Assembly: GCA_903632075.3 (NCBI GenBank)
Contig: CAHIKZ030000059.1
Coordinates: 755,001 to 819,000, forward strand
Origin: Acanthosepion pharaonis
Taxonomy: Eukaryota > Mollusca > Cephalopoda > Sepiida > Sepiidae
Direction of reading: 5' to 3'
DNA length: 64,000 nucleotides
The notes beneath the pieces are model-generated. The model saw only the letters and a list, made by a program, of their open reading frames with translations. It ran no database searches and was not told the origin of the DNA. Every line of letters starts with the position of its first letter. Within the stretch, counting starts at the first letter, position 1. Shown here one piece after another: positions 1 through 11,572 of this stretch. The translations under genes and the position numbers were made by a program.

Positions 1-1660
1 ATAGTTTTATATTTATGTTGTAAATCCTCAAGAAGAAATCTCATATTTTTGCGGGATCGATGTTCGATGTTTGTCAATATCTCTATTAAAAACGCACAGC
101 TTCTTTCTTCACTGACCGAGAATTCAGACTACCACTCGTCGAAACTAGGGTTGTTTGTAGGAAGAAAGTTTGTGATTGGTAGAGAATCTCAAATAATTAG
201 CATATTTCGACGCCTACTAAAGTCTACTGCATCTTTTTTTTATTTTCCTTTTGGACAGTTCTCACAAAGAACATAATCCCTATTCAAGTTAAAAACGGTG
301 TTTATCTTTCGTCGCTACATAATTAATAATAATTAAAATGGGAACTAAAATAAAACTTTTTGATGTGAATAAACAGAACATAGTTTTTAATTTCATAGTA
401 TAGTTTTTGTAATGATGCTGTTAGAGGAAAGATGATGATGATGATGATAAAATATAAAGAATAAAGTGGAAAAGATTTTTAGAATAACAGAAGTTAAAGC
501 GAAAATCTATCTCATCATAGCCTCTATTGTTTACTTTTCTTAATGAAATAGCATTACATCTACACGCTCCTGTGATTTTAAGCCCTGTTATGACTCTGCT
601 GCATGATGATAATGCAGAGTAATCTTCCTGATGATAAATGGCATTGAATTCTCTGGCAACAAATTGATTATGAAATTAGGATGATATTTTTAATACTATT
701 ACTGATAATAATTTTGAAAAGTCATAAAAGTGAAGAAAACTCATTCCATAATGACACAAACAAAATAAAATGAAGATCTAATGGCATGAGAACTGTAGCG
801 GAGATGAATATTGAATAATAGTGCTAATGACCGAAATAGAATGCCAGAACAACTGTATTCGAACGAAGTACAATGGCGTGCCAAATGTTTTAGGAGTGCA
901 CAATGTCAACTTTATGTTAGATAACGCCATCGTATCTTGATGTCATACCCTAACCTATACCAGTTTCACTCTGGCATCTGGTTAGTCAGTGGGAACTCCG
1001 GGATAGGCTATTCTGTCAAGGAATCATGGGTTATAAAAATCGGAACGTGATATGATAGTCAGTAACCGATGGTATATTTTATAACATTTCTAAAATTGTA
1101 GGAATATTTCACATTAATCGATTTACGGTGTAACGTTTATACTGTGATTAAATTATAGAATCGGTTATGTGTAAGCAGACGCGATTTCAAACAACGGAAG
1201 AAAGGATAATTGTCTTGGACATTGAAATCCCAAAGAATCACAACCTGATAACCAAGGCACCAGATCAAATACTTTTAAAAAAATATTGAAGGGACGATAT
1301 GTCACTGAACATCACTGGGTTGGCCAGGCGCAAAATGAACGGGAAAAGAAAGCTATATGAAACCTTTTCCAGAAAAAAAATGAAATGTGAATTTTGCTAT
1401 TTTACGTTGTGGTGGAATATATTTTTTCCAATATTTAAAAAAATATATATTCAGAAATGAAAATTGGACTAAATATTACGCAGACTTGCTGATATTTGAT
1501 CACCCGAGAAAGCAGCCAAAAATTGTTTTTTTGATCGATTTGTTTTATTAAGACTCATCAACTATTTGCAGGTTATTTAAAGCCAGAAACTATTTTTACA
1601 ATAGAAGAAATCCTTTTGAAATAATAATGATTTTAATGACATAATTACTAGTAATTAAAT
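1..1660. other. AT-rich DNA without recognisable gene
   Basis: I see no coding pattern, tRNA or terminal repeat here. A short open frame at 49-276 has no recognisable domain and is probably accidental. A short ATG run lies at 433-449. The stretch may be ancient decayed repeat or intron/intergenic DNA. Confidence 0.5.
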
Positions 1661-1665
1661 CATAG

Positions 1666-2043
1666 ATGGAAGGAGGAGTTAAGAGGTGGAGTCATGCTTT
1701 TCCCGATGTTATTTACAACAAAAAAGAAAATAACGAACTCGATTTTAAGTGGAACTCGGTTCTACGATTTCTAATTCCGAGCCGTTATGCATTACATCAC
1801 GTGCCCATTGAATCTTACGGAATCTGCTTTTCGCAAGCGTTTAACCATCTAAGTACTGCCAAGGCCTCGGTGATTGTGCGGGAAGCGGTGTTTCAACGTG
1901 ATATGGCCGTAAGTTCCAAACAGTTATTAAATACACTTACAACTAGAATGCAACCTTGGGACGTATTAGAAAAGATTGTGTACAAATTTGAACATTCACA
2001 AAAACCTTTGACGGTCAGAGAATTAGCGGGAAACATCAATTGA
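1666..2043 (+). CDS. Unrecognised 125-codon ORF (hypothetical)
   Basis: An ATG-initiated frame of 125 codons ends in TGA at 2041-2043. It is one of the few longer frames that is not a microsatellite and not an obvious transposon piece. The predicted protein has ordinary composition, begins MEGGVKRWSHAFPDV and ends VRELAGNIN; I recognise no domain, signal peptide or membrane segment. An overlapping minus-strand frame (1893-2210) is equally open, which argues that openness here is partly chance. No clear TATA box, splice site or poly(A) context supports expression. It could also be part of an unknown transposon. Function is unknown. Confidence 0.2.
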   Translation: MEGGVKRWSHAFPDVIYNKKENNELDFKWNSVLRFLIPSRYALHHVPIESYGICFSQAFNHLSTAKASVIVREAVFQRDMAVSSKQLLNTLTTRMQPWDVLEKIVYKFEHSQKPLTVRELAGNIN

Positions 2044-2236
2044 CCAACTTTATGAGTTTGCAAGAAAGGATGGCGGAAATATGGCATGCTGTGGAGAGCT
2101 AGGATCGTTTGTATCTTTTGAATATGTGATAATGATAATGATCGTCGTGAAACACCAAAATTTGAGAAATGGCGTTGAAAATAGAAGCATTTCGAAAAAA
2201 AACTAGCCACGTTACCAAGTGTTTCTCTCTCTCTTT

Positions 2237-2238
<2 letters not shown>

Positions 2239-2276
<38 letters not shown>
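2239..2276. repeat. (TA)n microsatellite
   Basis: A pure TA dinucleotide tract of about 19 units follows a short CT run at 2226-2236. Confidence 0.95.
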
Positions 2277-2279
<3 letters not shown>

Positions 2280-2399
2280 GTTCATAAACATATAATATAT
2301 AATTGTTCTCAGCAGTCGAGGTGCAATTGAAATGCACCGAAACGAAGTTGCATCTTTTGTAGTGAGCAAATTGTTTTTTTGTCTGTATGATAAAATTAT

Positions 2400-2401
<2 letters not shown>

Positions 2402-2457
<56 letters not shown>
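2402..2457. repeat. (TA)n microsatellite abutting a LINE-A 3' end
   Basis: A pure TA tract of about 28 units directly adjoins the 3' terminus of the minus-strand LINE-A remnant, so it is probably that element's expanded 3' tail. Confidence 0.95.
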
Positions 2458-2461
<4 letters not shown>

Positions 2462-2610
2462 ACTCTCCCGTCGTTTTCGACGTATGAATGTCTTTCAGTT
2501 TAGTTATGATTATGTTTCGTCTGAGACAACAATCCTGCACGGGATTTGCTAACGAATCCACACGAAGGGCATACTGAGGTGTTGACCTTCATATGGTCTG
2601 ATATATTAGC
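2456..2610 (-). mobile_element. LINE-A 3' end with C2H2-like finger
   Basis: On the minus strand the frame reads VCPSCGFVSKSRAGLLS followed by a basic tail and a stop. This is the C-x2-C...SRxGL...H signature found at the extreme C-terminus of many invertebrate LINE polyproteins; the first zinc-binding His is replaced by Gln here. The short 3' UTR ends CGACGGGAGAGTCCATCAT and runs into (TA)n. Only the last 150 bp remain, so it is a 5'-truncated copy. The same terminal motif ends SINE-A (15300, 45382) and the LINE-A copy at 59325. Confidence 0.65.
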
Positions 2611-2639
2611 CCGAGAGTTAGTGTTATATATATATCGGG

Positions 2640-3165
2640 TATAACAGCAAAATTGATTGTCCATCCCACAGAATGTTTAATATTTAAAAACAATTAAACT
2701 AATTGGGTTTCTTTTTACAGATTTTCAGATAAAACTTTTAGCCATCTTGACATCATTTGTCGTAAGAATCAATGAAAAACCCTTTGAGTTATTCAGCTAG
2801 AAAGAGGACAGTTTAAAATAGTTTTGTGTCATCCCCACTATGTCTTCCCAGCTGAGAGGAGAAAGATCATTCATGCCTTTTGTAATGGTATCTACATTCA
2901 TATTCTGGCTTCCATCTTCAAAAGCTATTCAAGAACCATCAAGAGAACGGTGAATAAGTTTTTAAATGAGAGAACATTAGATAGGAAAACAGGTTCAGAA
3001 TGCCACAGCAGCAAGTGTGATGATCATTTCAACTTAGTGCCAAATACATTCATACATTCTTATGAGCCAATGTAGAGTCCAGCAGTGTTATATAAACATC
3101 CAAGAATTCCAGTAAGATATGTTTAATCATTTCTATGTTACAACTGTTCAAAACTTAATCTAATA
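2640..3165 (+). mobile_element. Tc1-like transposon remnant, left end and HTH region
   Basis: It starts with a terminal-repeat-like TATAACAGCAAAATTG (2640) that also occurs at 19459, 19484 and 19696 and, inverted, at 21221. The frame at 2824-3075 contains RRKIIHAF, ASIFKSYSRTIKRTVNK and RKTGSE, which resembles the N-terminal paired-like helix-turn-helix of a Tc1/IS630-type transposase. No catalytic DDE domain follows; the rest is deleted or replaced by (TA)n. It is a non-autonomous, decayed copy related to the element at 19696-21239. Confidence 0.5.
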
Positions 3166-3180
3166 TATATATAATATATT

Positions 3181-3220
<40 letters not shown>

Positions 3221-3256
3221 CGTTAAAGGCTATGAAAGGATGGTTCGAGTCGTAAC

Positions 3257-3308
<52 letters not shown>
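3165..3308. repeat. Interrupted (TA)n microsatellites
   Basis: Two TA tracts (about 3180-3219 and 3259-3308) are separated by about 38 bp of unique sequence. They lie where the right end of the preceding Tc1-like element should be. Confidence 0.95.
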
Positions 3309-3309
<1 letters not shown>

Positions 3310-3310
<1 letters not shown>

Positions 3311-4682
3311 CGATGTCACGAAAACATTAGTATGTTGTAAATGTACTAAGACATACAGACGCACAAATAAAGTACCATACAATTTAAAAGTGCTTTTCAT
3401 TAACACGACTGCACAATTTGTTCCTTTTTTTTTATATCGCTTGAGAATTTAACTGAGTTTACGGCTACTTATTTCCTGAATCTCGTCTTAATAAAACACA
3501 AAATAACAATGAATCGTTCATAACATGAAAATGCACACATGTGATTATTACGTTAAACTTATGAGACTGAACTTAGGACTGTTTTCTAACAGAGGTTAGA
3601 ATCTAGCGTTTTTATTATTTGCTACTTGCAATAAAAAGTTAATAGTGGAAAGAAACTTTAGGAAGAAAAGTTGAAGTAAAAGAATCAAATTCCAAATAAT
3701 GAATAGATTTATCCGAAGGAGACCCAAAAATACTTCGACTAAAAGAATGGATAAAACTAGAAATTCAACACAAGAAATAGAAAGGTGATCTCAAAATTTT
3801 ACAAAGCAGCATGAATTCTTTAATGACAAAACAAAAAAAAAGAGTTCCCTTTCAGATCGGAGGCCATAGAGAAGATTAGGAAAAATAAAACGTATCTTTT
3901 CCGCTCAGTTATTTTTTTCCATATAAACTTTGTTCAGATACTTAGTTAATCTCTCCTTGGATATTGGGCTTCCGTTGTTCTTCTACTGTAAGTTTTTGTG
4001 AGGGGATTATTTTCGTTTTACATTCTCTCTCATAAACCTCCTACAATATTATATAGAGAAGCTAATAGTTAACACTCATGAAATGCAAATAGTTTTTAGA
4101 AATACACTTAATGTTATTTTACTGAGAGAAAACAATGGTAATTTTTGATTAGAGATTGGAAGTTTTGCCAATTTTCTTTGTATAGATTAAGAACCCTTAT
4201 TTTTATCTGTTTTATTTAGTATCCGTCTATATTTCTGAGATGAGGTATTATTTAATTATTTTTGAATATATTTTTGTATTGCAAAATAATTCTTAAAATT
4301 TTATTTTGTTCATTGTTGGACCGTAATAGACGGCTTAAAAAGATGGCGGAATTAACGTGTACATATGAAAATAATATGTAGATAGAATCTACGACGTCTG
4401 CACATTTGCCAGAAAATGACCATTATCAAGCAATTCCATTATCATTTTGGTGAGTTTTCTTTATTCTCATAAATACAGCATATATTGCCTTCATTATATT
4501 TTTAGGGGTGTCAAGTTGTCCGTATTTGAATACCATTTTCTGGTTTATCCGTAGGACATAATTTAATGATCATCTCATCCGTTAATAATTACCAGAATTT
4601 TGCTTTTTCTCTTTGTTGATTTAAAATTGGAACTTCTTTACATTACTGCGTTTATTTTGGAATATATTTTTGTTGTTGCTGT
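3310..4682. other. AT-rich DNA, no gene seen
   Basis: No coding frame of note. A 27-bp solo match at 4225-4251 (GTCTATATTTCTGAGATGAG plus 7 bp) equals the left edge of the composite inverted-repeat element at 14840 and 47537. Confidence 0.5.
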
Positions 4683-4804
4683 TAAAGTAGAAATAATAAA
4701 ATAAATATAATAAAAATAATAAGACAAAAATAATAATAAAAATAATAAATAAAAATTAATAATAAAATAATAATAATTATAGAAATAAAATAATAATAAT
4801 ACAC

Positions 4805-4842
<38 letters not shown>
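4683..4842. repeat. (AAT)n-rich tract
   Basis: Imperfect AAT/AATA repeats end in a run of about 13 perfect units. The tract lies immediately before the 5' side of the REL-LINE and resembles the (AAT)n at its 3' side, so it may be the tail of an older element into which the LINE inserted. Confidence 0.85.
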
Positions 4843-5162
4843 TATGAGGTCGCGAACGATCCCCTACAGGCTTCGGAACCCTGTCTGTAAAAGACCGTTA
4901 CTCAACGTGCCGGGCAACTTTGGGTGGACTTTTGGACCCGTGCGTCACTCGTGGGATTAATATGAAAATTAAAAATAGAAACAAAACGTCCAGTATGGCT
5001 CTTCCAGTGGATAAACAGGGAGCCCGTCCTTCAGGAGGGAACCTACCTGAGGTCGAAAAAATCTGCCATAGGAACAAACTCCTACACAAAGAATGAATCT
5101 TCAGGTCCCCACAACCAGGATAATCCTAAGGATGGTCCTGTAAATTCTCCAGCTAGATCCAT

Positions 5163-6430
5163 AACCGTAAATTTAAGGAAAGAAAAAATAAAATGGTCTC
5201 GTGAGGAGTACAAAGTTGTTATGACTGCATTCCATGAAGCGTTACTCAAACCTCAGAAAAAACATCACTCGCCAAACATATGACATTTGGCGAGAAGGTT
5301 GGGCAAACAATTAGAAAGTACATAGACAAAAATAAACTAGCCAATGTAAGAAGGGACATCATGCGAAATAACCGATTGACAGAGGCTGAAATTAATGAAA
5401 TAAAAAGAATTGCAACAAGAATAGATGAACCAACAAAACATGAAAAGGAACCGGAATCGGAAAAAAAAGTAGTAACATCACACAAGCCTCAGGTCATAAT
5501 GAAAAAACCGAAATACACACAAATCACTGTGAAGATAATGCTGAAAATTTAGAAATGTTAGAAAGGTATGATCTTAGTCAGTCACAAGACGGTAATAAAA
5601 CGAGTTCAAAATTCATCGAACAGAATTATTTCACAGAAAACAAGATTAATATACAAGAAGCCAAGGATGAAATCATGAGCCATATAAGTCAGATACAGAA
5701 TATTGCAATGGAGGAACGAGAACAACTCCCAAAATTACAACCAACAAAGCATAACCTCAAAACTATTAAGCTCTATAATGCAGCACTCAAATTGATTCTG
5801 GATGAAGAAGACACTCATATAAATCTCAATGAAGCAATATATGCATCAGCAATAGCAGCAACAAATAAACTGAACATCAAAGTAAAAAAAGGCAGTCTCA
5901 CAGACATGAAGATCCACCTTGAAAAAAAAAAATAGAAAAAAGAAATTGAACACCTTAGAAGTGAATTATCAGTACTCGATGAACTAGCAAGAGGAGTAAA
6001 TGTAAGAACTAGAAAAGGCAGAAGAGTCGAAAGAAAATACAATATCAGGAATGAAAATGAAGTCCTATCAACTAAAGAAAAATAAAGCAAACAATACAAC
6101 TGAAGGCTCAAAGAATAAGACGCTACGAGAAAAGATCAAGATTCTATAGACAGAACAAGATCTTTCAAACCGATGCAAAGAAATTTTACCGGGAAATAGG
6201 TAAACAAAGAATTGAAGTGACAGTCCCCTAAAATGGAAGAAGTTATACAGTTCTGGGGAAAAATATGGGCTTGCCCTAAAGAACACAACGAAGAGGCAGA
6301 TTGGATTGCGCAAGAGTTAGAACGAATGAAAAATAAACCAGAACAGACATGGGCGGGAATCACAGAAGAAGATGTTAAATGTGCACTGAAAAAAGCACAC
6401 AACTGGAAATCTCTCAGGAATAGATAAAAT
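5163..6430 (+). pseudogene. REL-LINE ORF, N-terminal part (broken)
   Basis: Open pieces at 5280-5552, 5555-5935 and 6233-6427 lie in different frames and together make a lysine/glutamate-rich, probably helical N-terminal region. The beginning (KIKWSREEYKVVM near 5186) resembles the Myb-like tryptophan segment seen before the RT in related elements, in which DNA binding to the target is its presumed role. An A-run frameshift precedes a TAG at 5933, another at 6422 ends the third piece. These pieces belong to one original ORF rather than separate genes. Confidence 0.6.
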
Positions 6431-6494
6431 TCTAACTTCTGGCTATATTATTTAAATACAGCACACAAAAAAACTCGCCAAAGAACTTCAAGAA

Positions 6495-7373
6495 ATGGTT
6501 ACCGATCCAACTAAAATTCCTGCATGGATGACCAAAGGAGTTACCTTTCTTCTACCCAAAAATAGTGACACAAATATTCCGAAAAACTATAGACCAATTA
6601 CATGTCTTCCAACAACATACAAACTGTTAACATCTATTTTAACAAAACAGACATATTTCTTCTTGGAAAGAAATGACATACTACCACTTGAACAAAAAAG
6701 GGTGCAAACGAGGCTGCTACGGATGTAAAGACCAATTACTTATTAATAGGATGATCCTGGAAAACTGCTTCCGTGAAAAAAAAATCTTAGTATTGCCTGG
6801 ATAGATTATCGTAAAGCATTCGATAGTGTACCACATTCCTGGATCTTAAAGTCTTTAAGTATGTACAAGGTATCACCCGTTATCATCAATTTCATCAAAC
6901 AATGTATGTCGATATGGAAAACTACACTTTACCTCAATCATAAAAATGGAACCTATAAGTCTGGCGAAATAAACATCAATAGAGGAATATTTCAAGGTGA
7001 CTCTTTGTCTCCTTTTTTATTATTTTGCATATCACTTATAGCATTAACCAGCCATCTTAACAAGACAGAATGCGGTTACAAAATAGCTCAAAAGAAAATA
7101 AACCATCTATTTTACATGGATGACTTAAAATTGTATGCTAGGAATGACAATGAGCTGGAAGGTCTTCTGCAAACTGTAAAATGCTTCAGTGAAGACATCG
7201 GAATGAAATTCAATTTGGATAAATGTGCTAAAGCTACAGTTTTACGAGGATCGCTACAACAAACTTCCTCTATTAGTTTAGACCCTGCTGTAACAATAAA
7301 AGATTTAGAACAAGGAGAAGCTTATAAGTACCTAGGTGTAAATGAGAGTGAAGGAATTCACCATAAGAAATGA
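6495..7373 (+). pseudogene. REL-LINE reverse transcriptase domain (broken)
   Basis: RT hallmarks are visible in order. The region before motif A reads PKNYRPITCLPT (near 6580), motif A is WIDYRKAFDSVPHSWI (6802-6848), motif B is GIFQGDSLSPFLL (near 6982), motif C is FYMDDLKLY (7113-7124 for YMDD), and KYLGV closes the thumb side. This is the non-LTR retrotransposon type that copies RNA at a nicked target. The catalytic Asp pair of YMDD and the motif A Asp are intact, but a frameshift in an A-run near 6780, a stop at 6726 and a stop at 7371 break the chain. Confidence 0.8.
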
Positions 7374-7549
7374 AAGAAATAGTGCGTAAAGAGTAGTACT
7401 ATAGAAGGGTACGACTGGTATTAAAAAACTGAATTGAATTCTCAGAACAGAATTATGGCCATTAATAACCTAGCCATCCCAGTGGTCCAATATAGTTTCA
7501 ACATCTTGAACTGGACTCTAAATGACATCAGACAAATGGATTCTAAAAA

Positions 7550-8680
7550 CAAGAAAGCTTTTTCTAAGTATAAGATGCATCATCAAAGGCTGATGTAGAC
7601 CGTCTATACATACCCCGTAAAGAAGGTGGAAGAGGTCTTATTCAGCTAGAATTGTCATACAAGACAACAACTATTGGCTTACTAACTTACATGGAAACAA
7701 CAAATGACTGGATGATAAAATTAGTGAAACAACATGAAAAAACAGAAAGAAAAAAATATTCAATAATAAAAGAAGGCAGTAAATACAAACAACATTTACA
7801 TTTAGTAGATTCTGTAGTAAATCAAAACAGAAGCCAAGAACCAACTATTGCAGCAAAAGATATGAAAAAGAAAGCCAAGGATAAAGCCCTTGAACAGATG
7901 AAACAACGCTGGCAAGACAAACCTCTGCATGGCCAATATCCAGAACGTGCAAATAAACCCAATGTTGATAAAGTTAATACTCATCGATGGTTACGAGCAT
8001 CTGGATTAAAGTCTGAAACTGAAGGCTTTATTCTTGCAGCGCAAGACCAGAGTCTTTTCACTAGGAATTTTCAGGCAAATATCATACATAATAATGTGGA
8101 TCCAAAATGCAGGTTCTGTGACAAATACCAAGAAACAATAGACCATCTAATCTCAGGATGTTCTATACTTGCCCCAAATGAATATAAAAATCGTCACGAT
8201 AGAGTGGGGGCAATACTTACACTGGACAATGTGCAAACACTTTGGAAAATGTGTAAGCAAACACTGGTATGAACATCGGCCAGCGCCGGTTACAGAAATA
8301 GAAGATGTCACCATTCTATGGGATTATACCATCCACACAGACAGAAAAAATTGAAGCAAATAGGCCGGACATTATTGTCAAAACCAGAAAGAAAAAACTT
8401 GCCTACTAATTGATATGGCTTTGTCCAGCGGATTGTAACATAGCAACCAAGGAATTTGAAAAACTATCAAAATACAAAGACCTGGAAATTGAAATAGAAA
8501 AAATGTGGAAATTGAAAAACAAGAATAATACCAGTGGTAATAGGTGCACTTGGAATTATAAAAATGGAACATAACAACACATTGAAAGAATCCCTGGAAA
8601 CCCCAGCTTAAGAGACATACAGAAAATTGTCTTATTAAGTACAGCACACACACTAAGGAGAACTGTGTCTATGTAACGCT
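7550..8680 (+). pseudogene. REL-LINE C-terminus: CCHC finger and restriction-like endonuclease (broken)
   Basis: The piece at 7652-8272 has WLRASGLKSETEGFILAAQ and then CRFCDKYQETIDHLISGC, a C-x2-C-x8-H-x4-C knuckle. After a frameshift near 8215 come WYEHRPAPVTE and ILWDYTIHTDRK. After another shift come RPDIIV (8363) and LIDMA (8407), which fit the R2-type endonuclease pattern (R/K)PD-x12-14-(D/E). The end reads VVIGALG...STAH, also conserved in this family. The endonuclease nicks the target before target-primed reverse transcription. At least three frame disruptions make it inactive. Confidence 0.75.
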
Positions 8681-8809
8681 AGCAACTTCATCGGAGATAA
8701 AAAAAAAAAAAAAAAAAAATTAACATGAAATGTGGCCATAACAACACACCACGACCTGCCTTAGGTCTTTCCGCAGACTTGGTAGGTAGTGTGTCCATAG
8801 CAGAAATCG

Positions 8810-8945
8810 AATGATGATGATGATGATGACAATAATAATAATAATAATAGTAATAATAATAAACAAAAAATTGTAATATGAATAATGAATGAAAAAATAT
8901 TAAATAAAAAATGATAATAATAAAATGCTAAAAATAATAAACAAA
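8810..8945. repeat. (GAT)n/(AAT)n 3' tail tract
   Basis: GATGATGATG passes into AAT/AATA repeats. It is probably the 3' tail of the REL-LINE merged with the flank of the next LINE. Confidence 0.8.
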
Positions 8946-9470
8946 ATCCAGAGACGGATATGCCGTGTCATTGGTCCTGATCTGGCATCACGTCTATAGT
9001 CACTTTTTCACAGACGTGCCGTCGCTTTCCTCTGTCTTTTCTACAAATATATTCACGGTAACTGCTTCGACGTGGTACTTTCACTGGTTCCCAAACTGCA
9101 TGAATTTAAGCGTGCTACTAGGTTGGCATCTCAGTCCCCCCCCTTTCACTGTCGAATCCATTGAAATTAGCCGTCTCTTCTACTCCAATAGCTTCATTAA
9201 CTACCTTCCTTTTTTTTGCTTCCCTGATAATCTCCAAATATTCAAATGCAATGTCAATCGACATCTTCAGATGCCTTGATCCAATTCCCTCTCTTTCTGT
9301 TCATCCTTTCCTCTATCAGGCCTCTTTAGTCTTGCTCCTACTCTCTGTAATCCCTTGTGTGTTAGTGGCACTCCCGTCGTGCTTGGAGTGAAATACTTAA
9401 AAAAAATGATAATAATAAAAACAAGTAATTATAATAAAAATAATAAAAGTAATAAGAAATAATAATAATA
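8945..9470 (+). mobile_element. LINE-B 3' end (jockey/CR1-like), truncated
   Basis: The three frames together give the C-terminus typical of a common invertebrate jockey/CR1-like LINE: KIQRRICRVIGPDLASRL, FYKYIHGNC, LVPKLHEFKRATRLA and then IFKCNVNRHL (near 9238). The last 104-codon piece is open at 8965-9279. The 3' UTR has the family tail CCCTTGTGTGTTAGTGGC (about 9350) and ends in (AAT)n at 9415-9470. A deletion of the preceding RT makes this a 5'-truncated insertion. Confidence 0.7.
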
Positions 9471-9479
9471 ATTCTTTTG

Positions 9480-10480
9480 TGATGTTAACGAATTTCTAGA
9501 TGCTCGTTGTAGTAGAGACTTTGAAATCGCAGATACAACTATAGTAACGCCGTTGACCAATACTGGTGTCAGACGCTTTCGAATAACACTCGCACTAATA
9601 GCACTTGCGCGATAATACTCGCTCGAATAGTAATCCGTTTAGCTACAAGTATAGAGAAATAGTATAATGAATAGAGTAGAGAATAATAGTCCGTATAGTA
9701 TTAGAGGAGATGCTTCCTACTTATATGTGTTTCCTCTATGGTCACGTGGTTTACTTAATTCAATAATGGGATCGCCTGTGTTTGCTTAATGGGGATCTAT
9801 GTTCAAACTCAACTGTCGGCAGCGTCACTTTATTCCTATATAACAAATTCAAATAAATATTATAATAAAAATTATTACTAGTAGTATTACTATAATGCCC
9901 TGATACTAAATCAGGAATGGTACTGATGGTTTCCTATCTTAATTCATTGCAGGATTTAACAGGTACCGTTTTACTTTATGGTCATTTAAGATGTGTTACA
10001 GTAAATATCGCGTTCTGTACAACATATTTTTATTAGCTGACTCACCATAAATTGTTATCATGACCCCCTCTCTCCCAGAGGCTAACACACTCTGAATCTT
10101 CCAAGGGTGGGTATACTGTGAAGCATCATAGTTGAGATTTTTTTAGGTTGGAAGAATTACACAACTAAGGAAACGTGGGAACGCATTTCGATTCTTGGGG
10201 GAACTCCCAATTGTAGACAGTCTGAGCGATCTGGTTACCCGTGAAGAAAAATTTTATAACTAGGGGCCACACCTGTATGCTTATGAGCTGAGTTTTATTT
10301 TTCTTTAAAAAAATGATCAAGTCCACTCAGGATATCGTGCAAATTTTGTCTGTGATGGATGTGCATGGTACACATTTATCAAACTTAGTGTCATGTTAGT
10401 TATATTGGCCTTGATATATTTGTGCCCAAATATCACATTATTGGCAGGCTATTCTCAGACAATAATAAATTATTAGCTGC
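9480..10480. other. Unassigned DNA, probably old repeat
   Basis: No coding frame. Around 9565-9640 the GC content is locally higher, with several short direct similarities (ACTCGC, AATAGTAATCCG), suggesting an unidentified repeat. A block at 10060-10260 has no recognisable ends. Confidence 0.4.
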
Positions 10481-10514
10481 CTCGCTTTGAAAAAATTTAT
10501 TATCCTCATTATAA

Positions 10515-10600
10515 ATTGAAGGTGACGCGCAGGTAGAGTTGCGGTTATCGGTGAAGAAACGAAATCGGTGGTTCGATTTCAGTGCACGGCTATGTCTTTT
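10515..10600 (+). mobile_element. tRNA-like SINE head fragment
   Basis: A box-A-like GCAGGTAGAGTTGCGG is followed 30 bp later by a box-B-like GGTTCGATTTC (10570-10580), as in the pol III promoter of tRNA-derived SINEs. A full cloverleaf with paired acceptor is not evident, so I do not call a tRNA gene. Confidence 0.45.
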
Positions 10601-10884
10601 GGATTTAGCTTCGGAATATGCATGGGCCATTTTTCTACCCCTGTACTTACAGGTTAATTGAAGGGTAGACACGGATCTCTAGCTTGGGATTGTATCCTGT
10701 TTAGAAAGATAATTTTGAACTCAAAACTGTGCAGAAGGCAATGGGAATCACCCCACTATAATCCCTCCCCCCACAAATCTTGCTAATTCACCGATGATAA
10801 AGAAAAAGGAACATGTGAAAAGAGAATCGCTTAAGCCCCCACGGGAAATTGTATAAAACATAATTAGAAGAAACGACCTGAAAG

Positions 10885-11360
10885 AAGATGAAGGAAAATA
10901 TGGTGACATGGAGTTTAGGACTGAAGAATGAGGCTGGATGGTGTATTCTTGCTGCACAAGGCAAGAGCCTGCTTACACGTAACTACCATGCTAATATCTT
11001 GCATGATAATCTTCTTTCATGTGCTGTGTTCTGTCAAGACAAAGATGATCATGACCTTCCACATCTTCCTGTCCCTCGTAGCTCTTAATAGGTTTTGACT
11101 TTTTGTTATTTCTACCAAACCCTGTTCTACCATCCATTTATTCAAGCTCATCAAGTAAGTTGCACGCTACTTTTTTTCTGTCCATTTTTACCTCAATCTT
11201 TTGAGCCTATAAGATTTTCCAAGCCTTACGTGTCCCAGAAATTGCAATTGTCTGTTCCTGATATTAAATATTAAGTTTCCTTTTTATTTGCATTTTCTCC
11301 AAAACTTCGTTATAAAATTGATCCAAAATGTAGGTTCTGTACCCAATGCACTATTGTTCG
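10885..11360 (+). mobile_element. REL-LINE copy 2, first part
   Basis: The frame at 10888-11088 reads LKNEAGWCILAAQGKSLLTR then NYHANILHDN, matching LKSETEGFILAAQDQSLFTR and NFQANIIHNN of the main copy (about 8005-8095). Near 11318-11340 a second short match (DPKCRFC) covers the start of the CCHC finger. The copy is then interrupted and resumes at 13085. Confidence 0.65.
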
Positions 11361-11572
11361 ACTGGCACGCCTGGATTAGAGTGATCGCAATAAGACGGCA
11401 TGTCAAAAGGACGTTTTTACCTATGAAACCGCTTTTTTTTTTAACTACCTTTACTTTTTGGCAATGTTTCTTGTTTTAAAACGCAATGATTAGAATTGTA
11501 TTTAACATATAAAAGTACATTTCTGCACTTTCTTTATTCTTGAGAATTTACAATTAAACTAATAAACACAGG

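Larger units (their letters stand above)
4843..8815 (+). mobile_element. Near full-length decayed R2-like (REL-endonuclease) non-LTR retrotransposon
   Basis: About 4 kb of plus-strand sequence carries, in order, a Trp-rich/basic N-terminal segment (WSREEYK near 5198), reverse transcriptase (about 6780-7373), the post-RT GGRGL region (about 7630), a CCHC finger (8108-8163) and a PD-(D/E)xK restriction-like endonuclease (about 8363-8660). A 3' UTR with a 20-bp A run (8700) and a GATGATGATGATGATG tail run into (AAT)n. This order (RT, CCHC, then REL endonuclease at the C-terminus) is established for the R2/R4/NeSL/Hero-type LINEs, which often use target-specific insertion. Frameshifts and stops in every domain make it non-functional. 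Clade within the superclade is uncertain. Related 5'-truncated copies lie at 10885-13640 and 49240-50260. Confidence 0.8.

Noticed and set aside
5246..6402. Minus-strand frames of 80-100 codons across the REL-LINE
   Set aside because: Shadows of the plus-strand lysine-rich ORF pieces (Leu/Phe/Ser-rich antisense).
10515..10600. Functional tRNA gene
   Set aside because: Box A/B-like motifs exist, but arms do not pair into a proper cloverleaf and no pol III T-run terminator follows closely.
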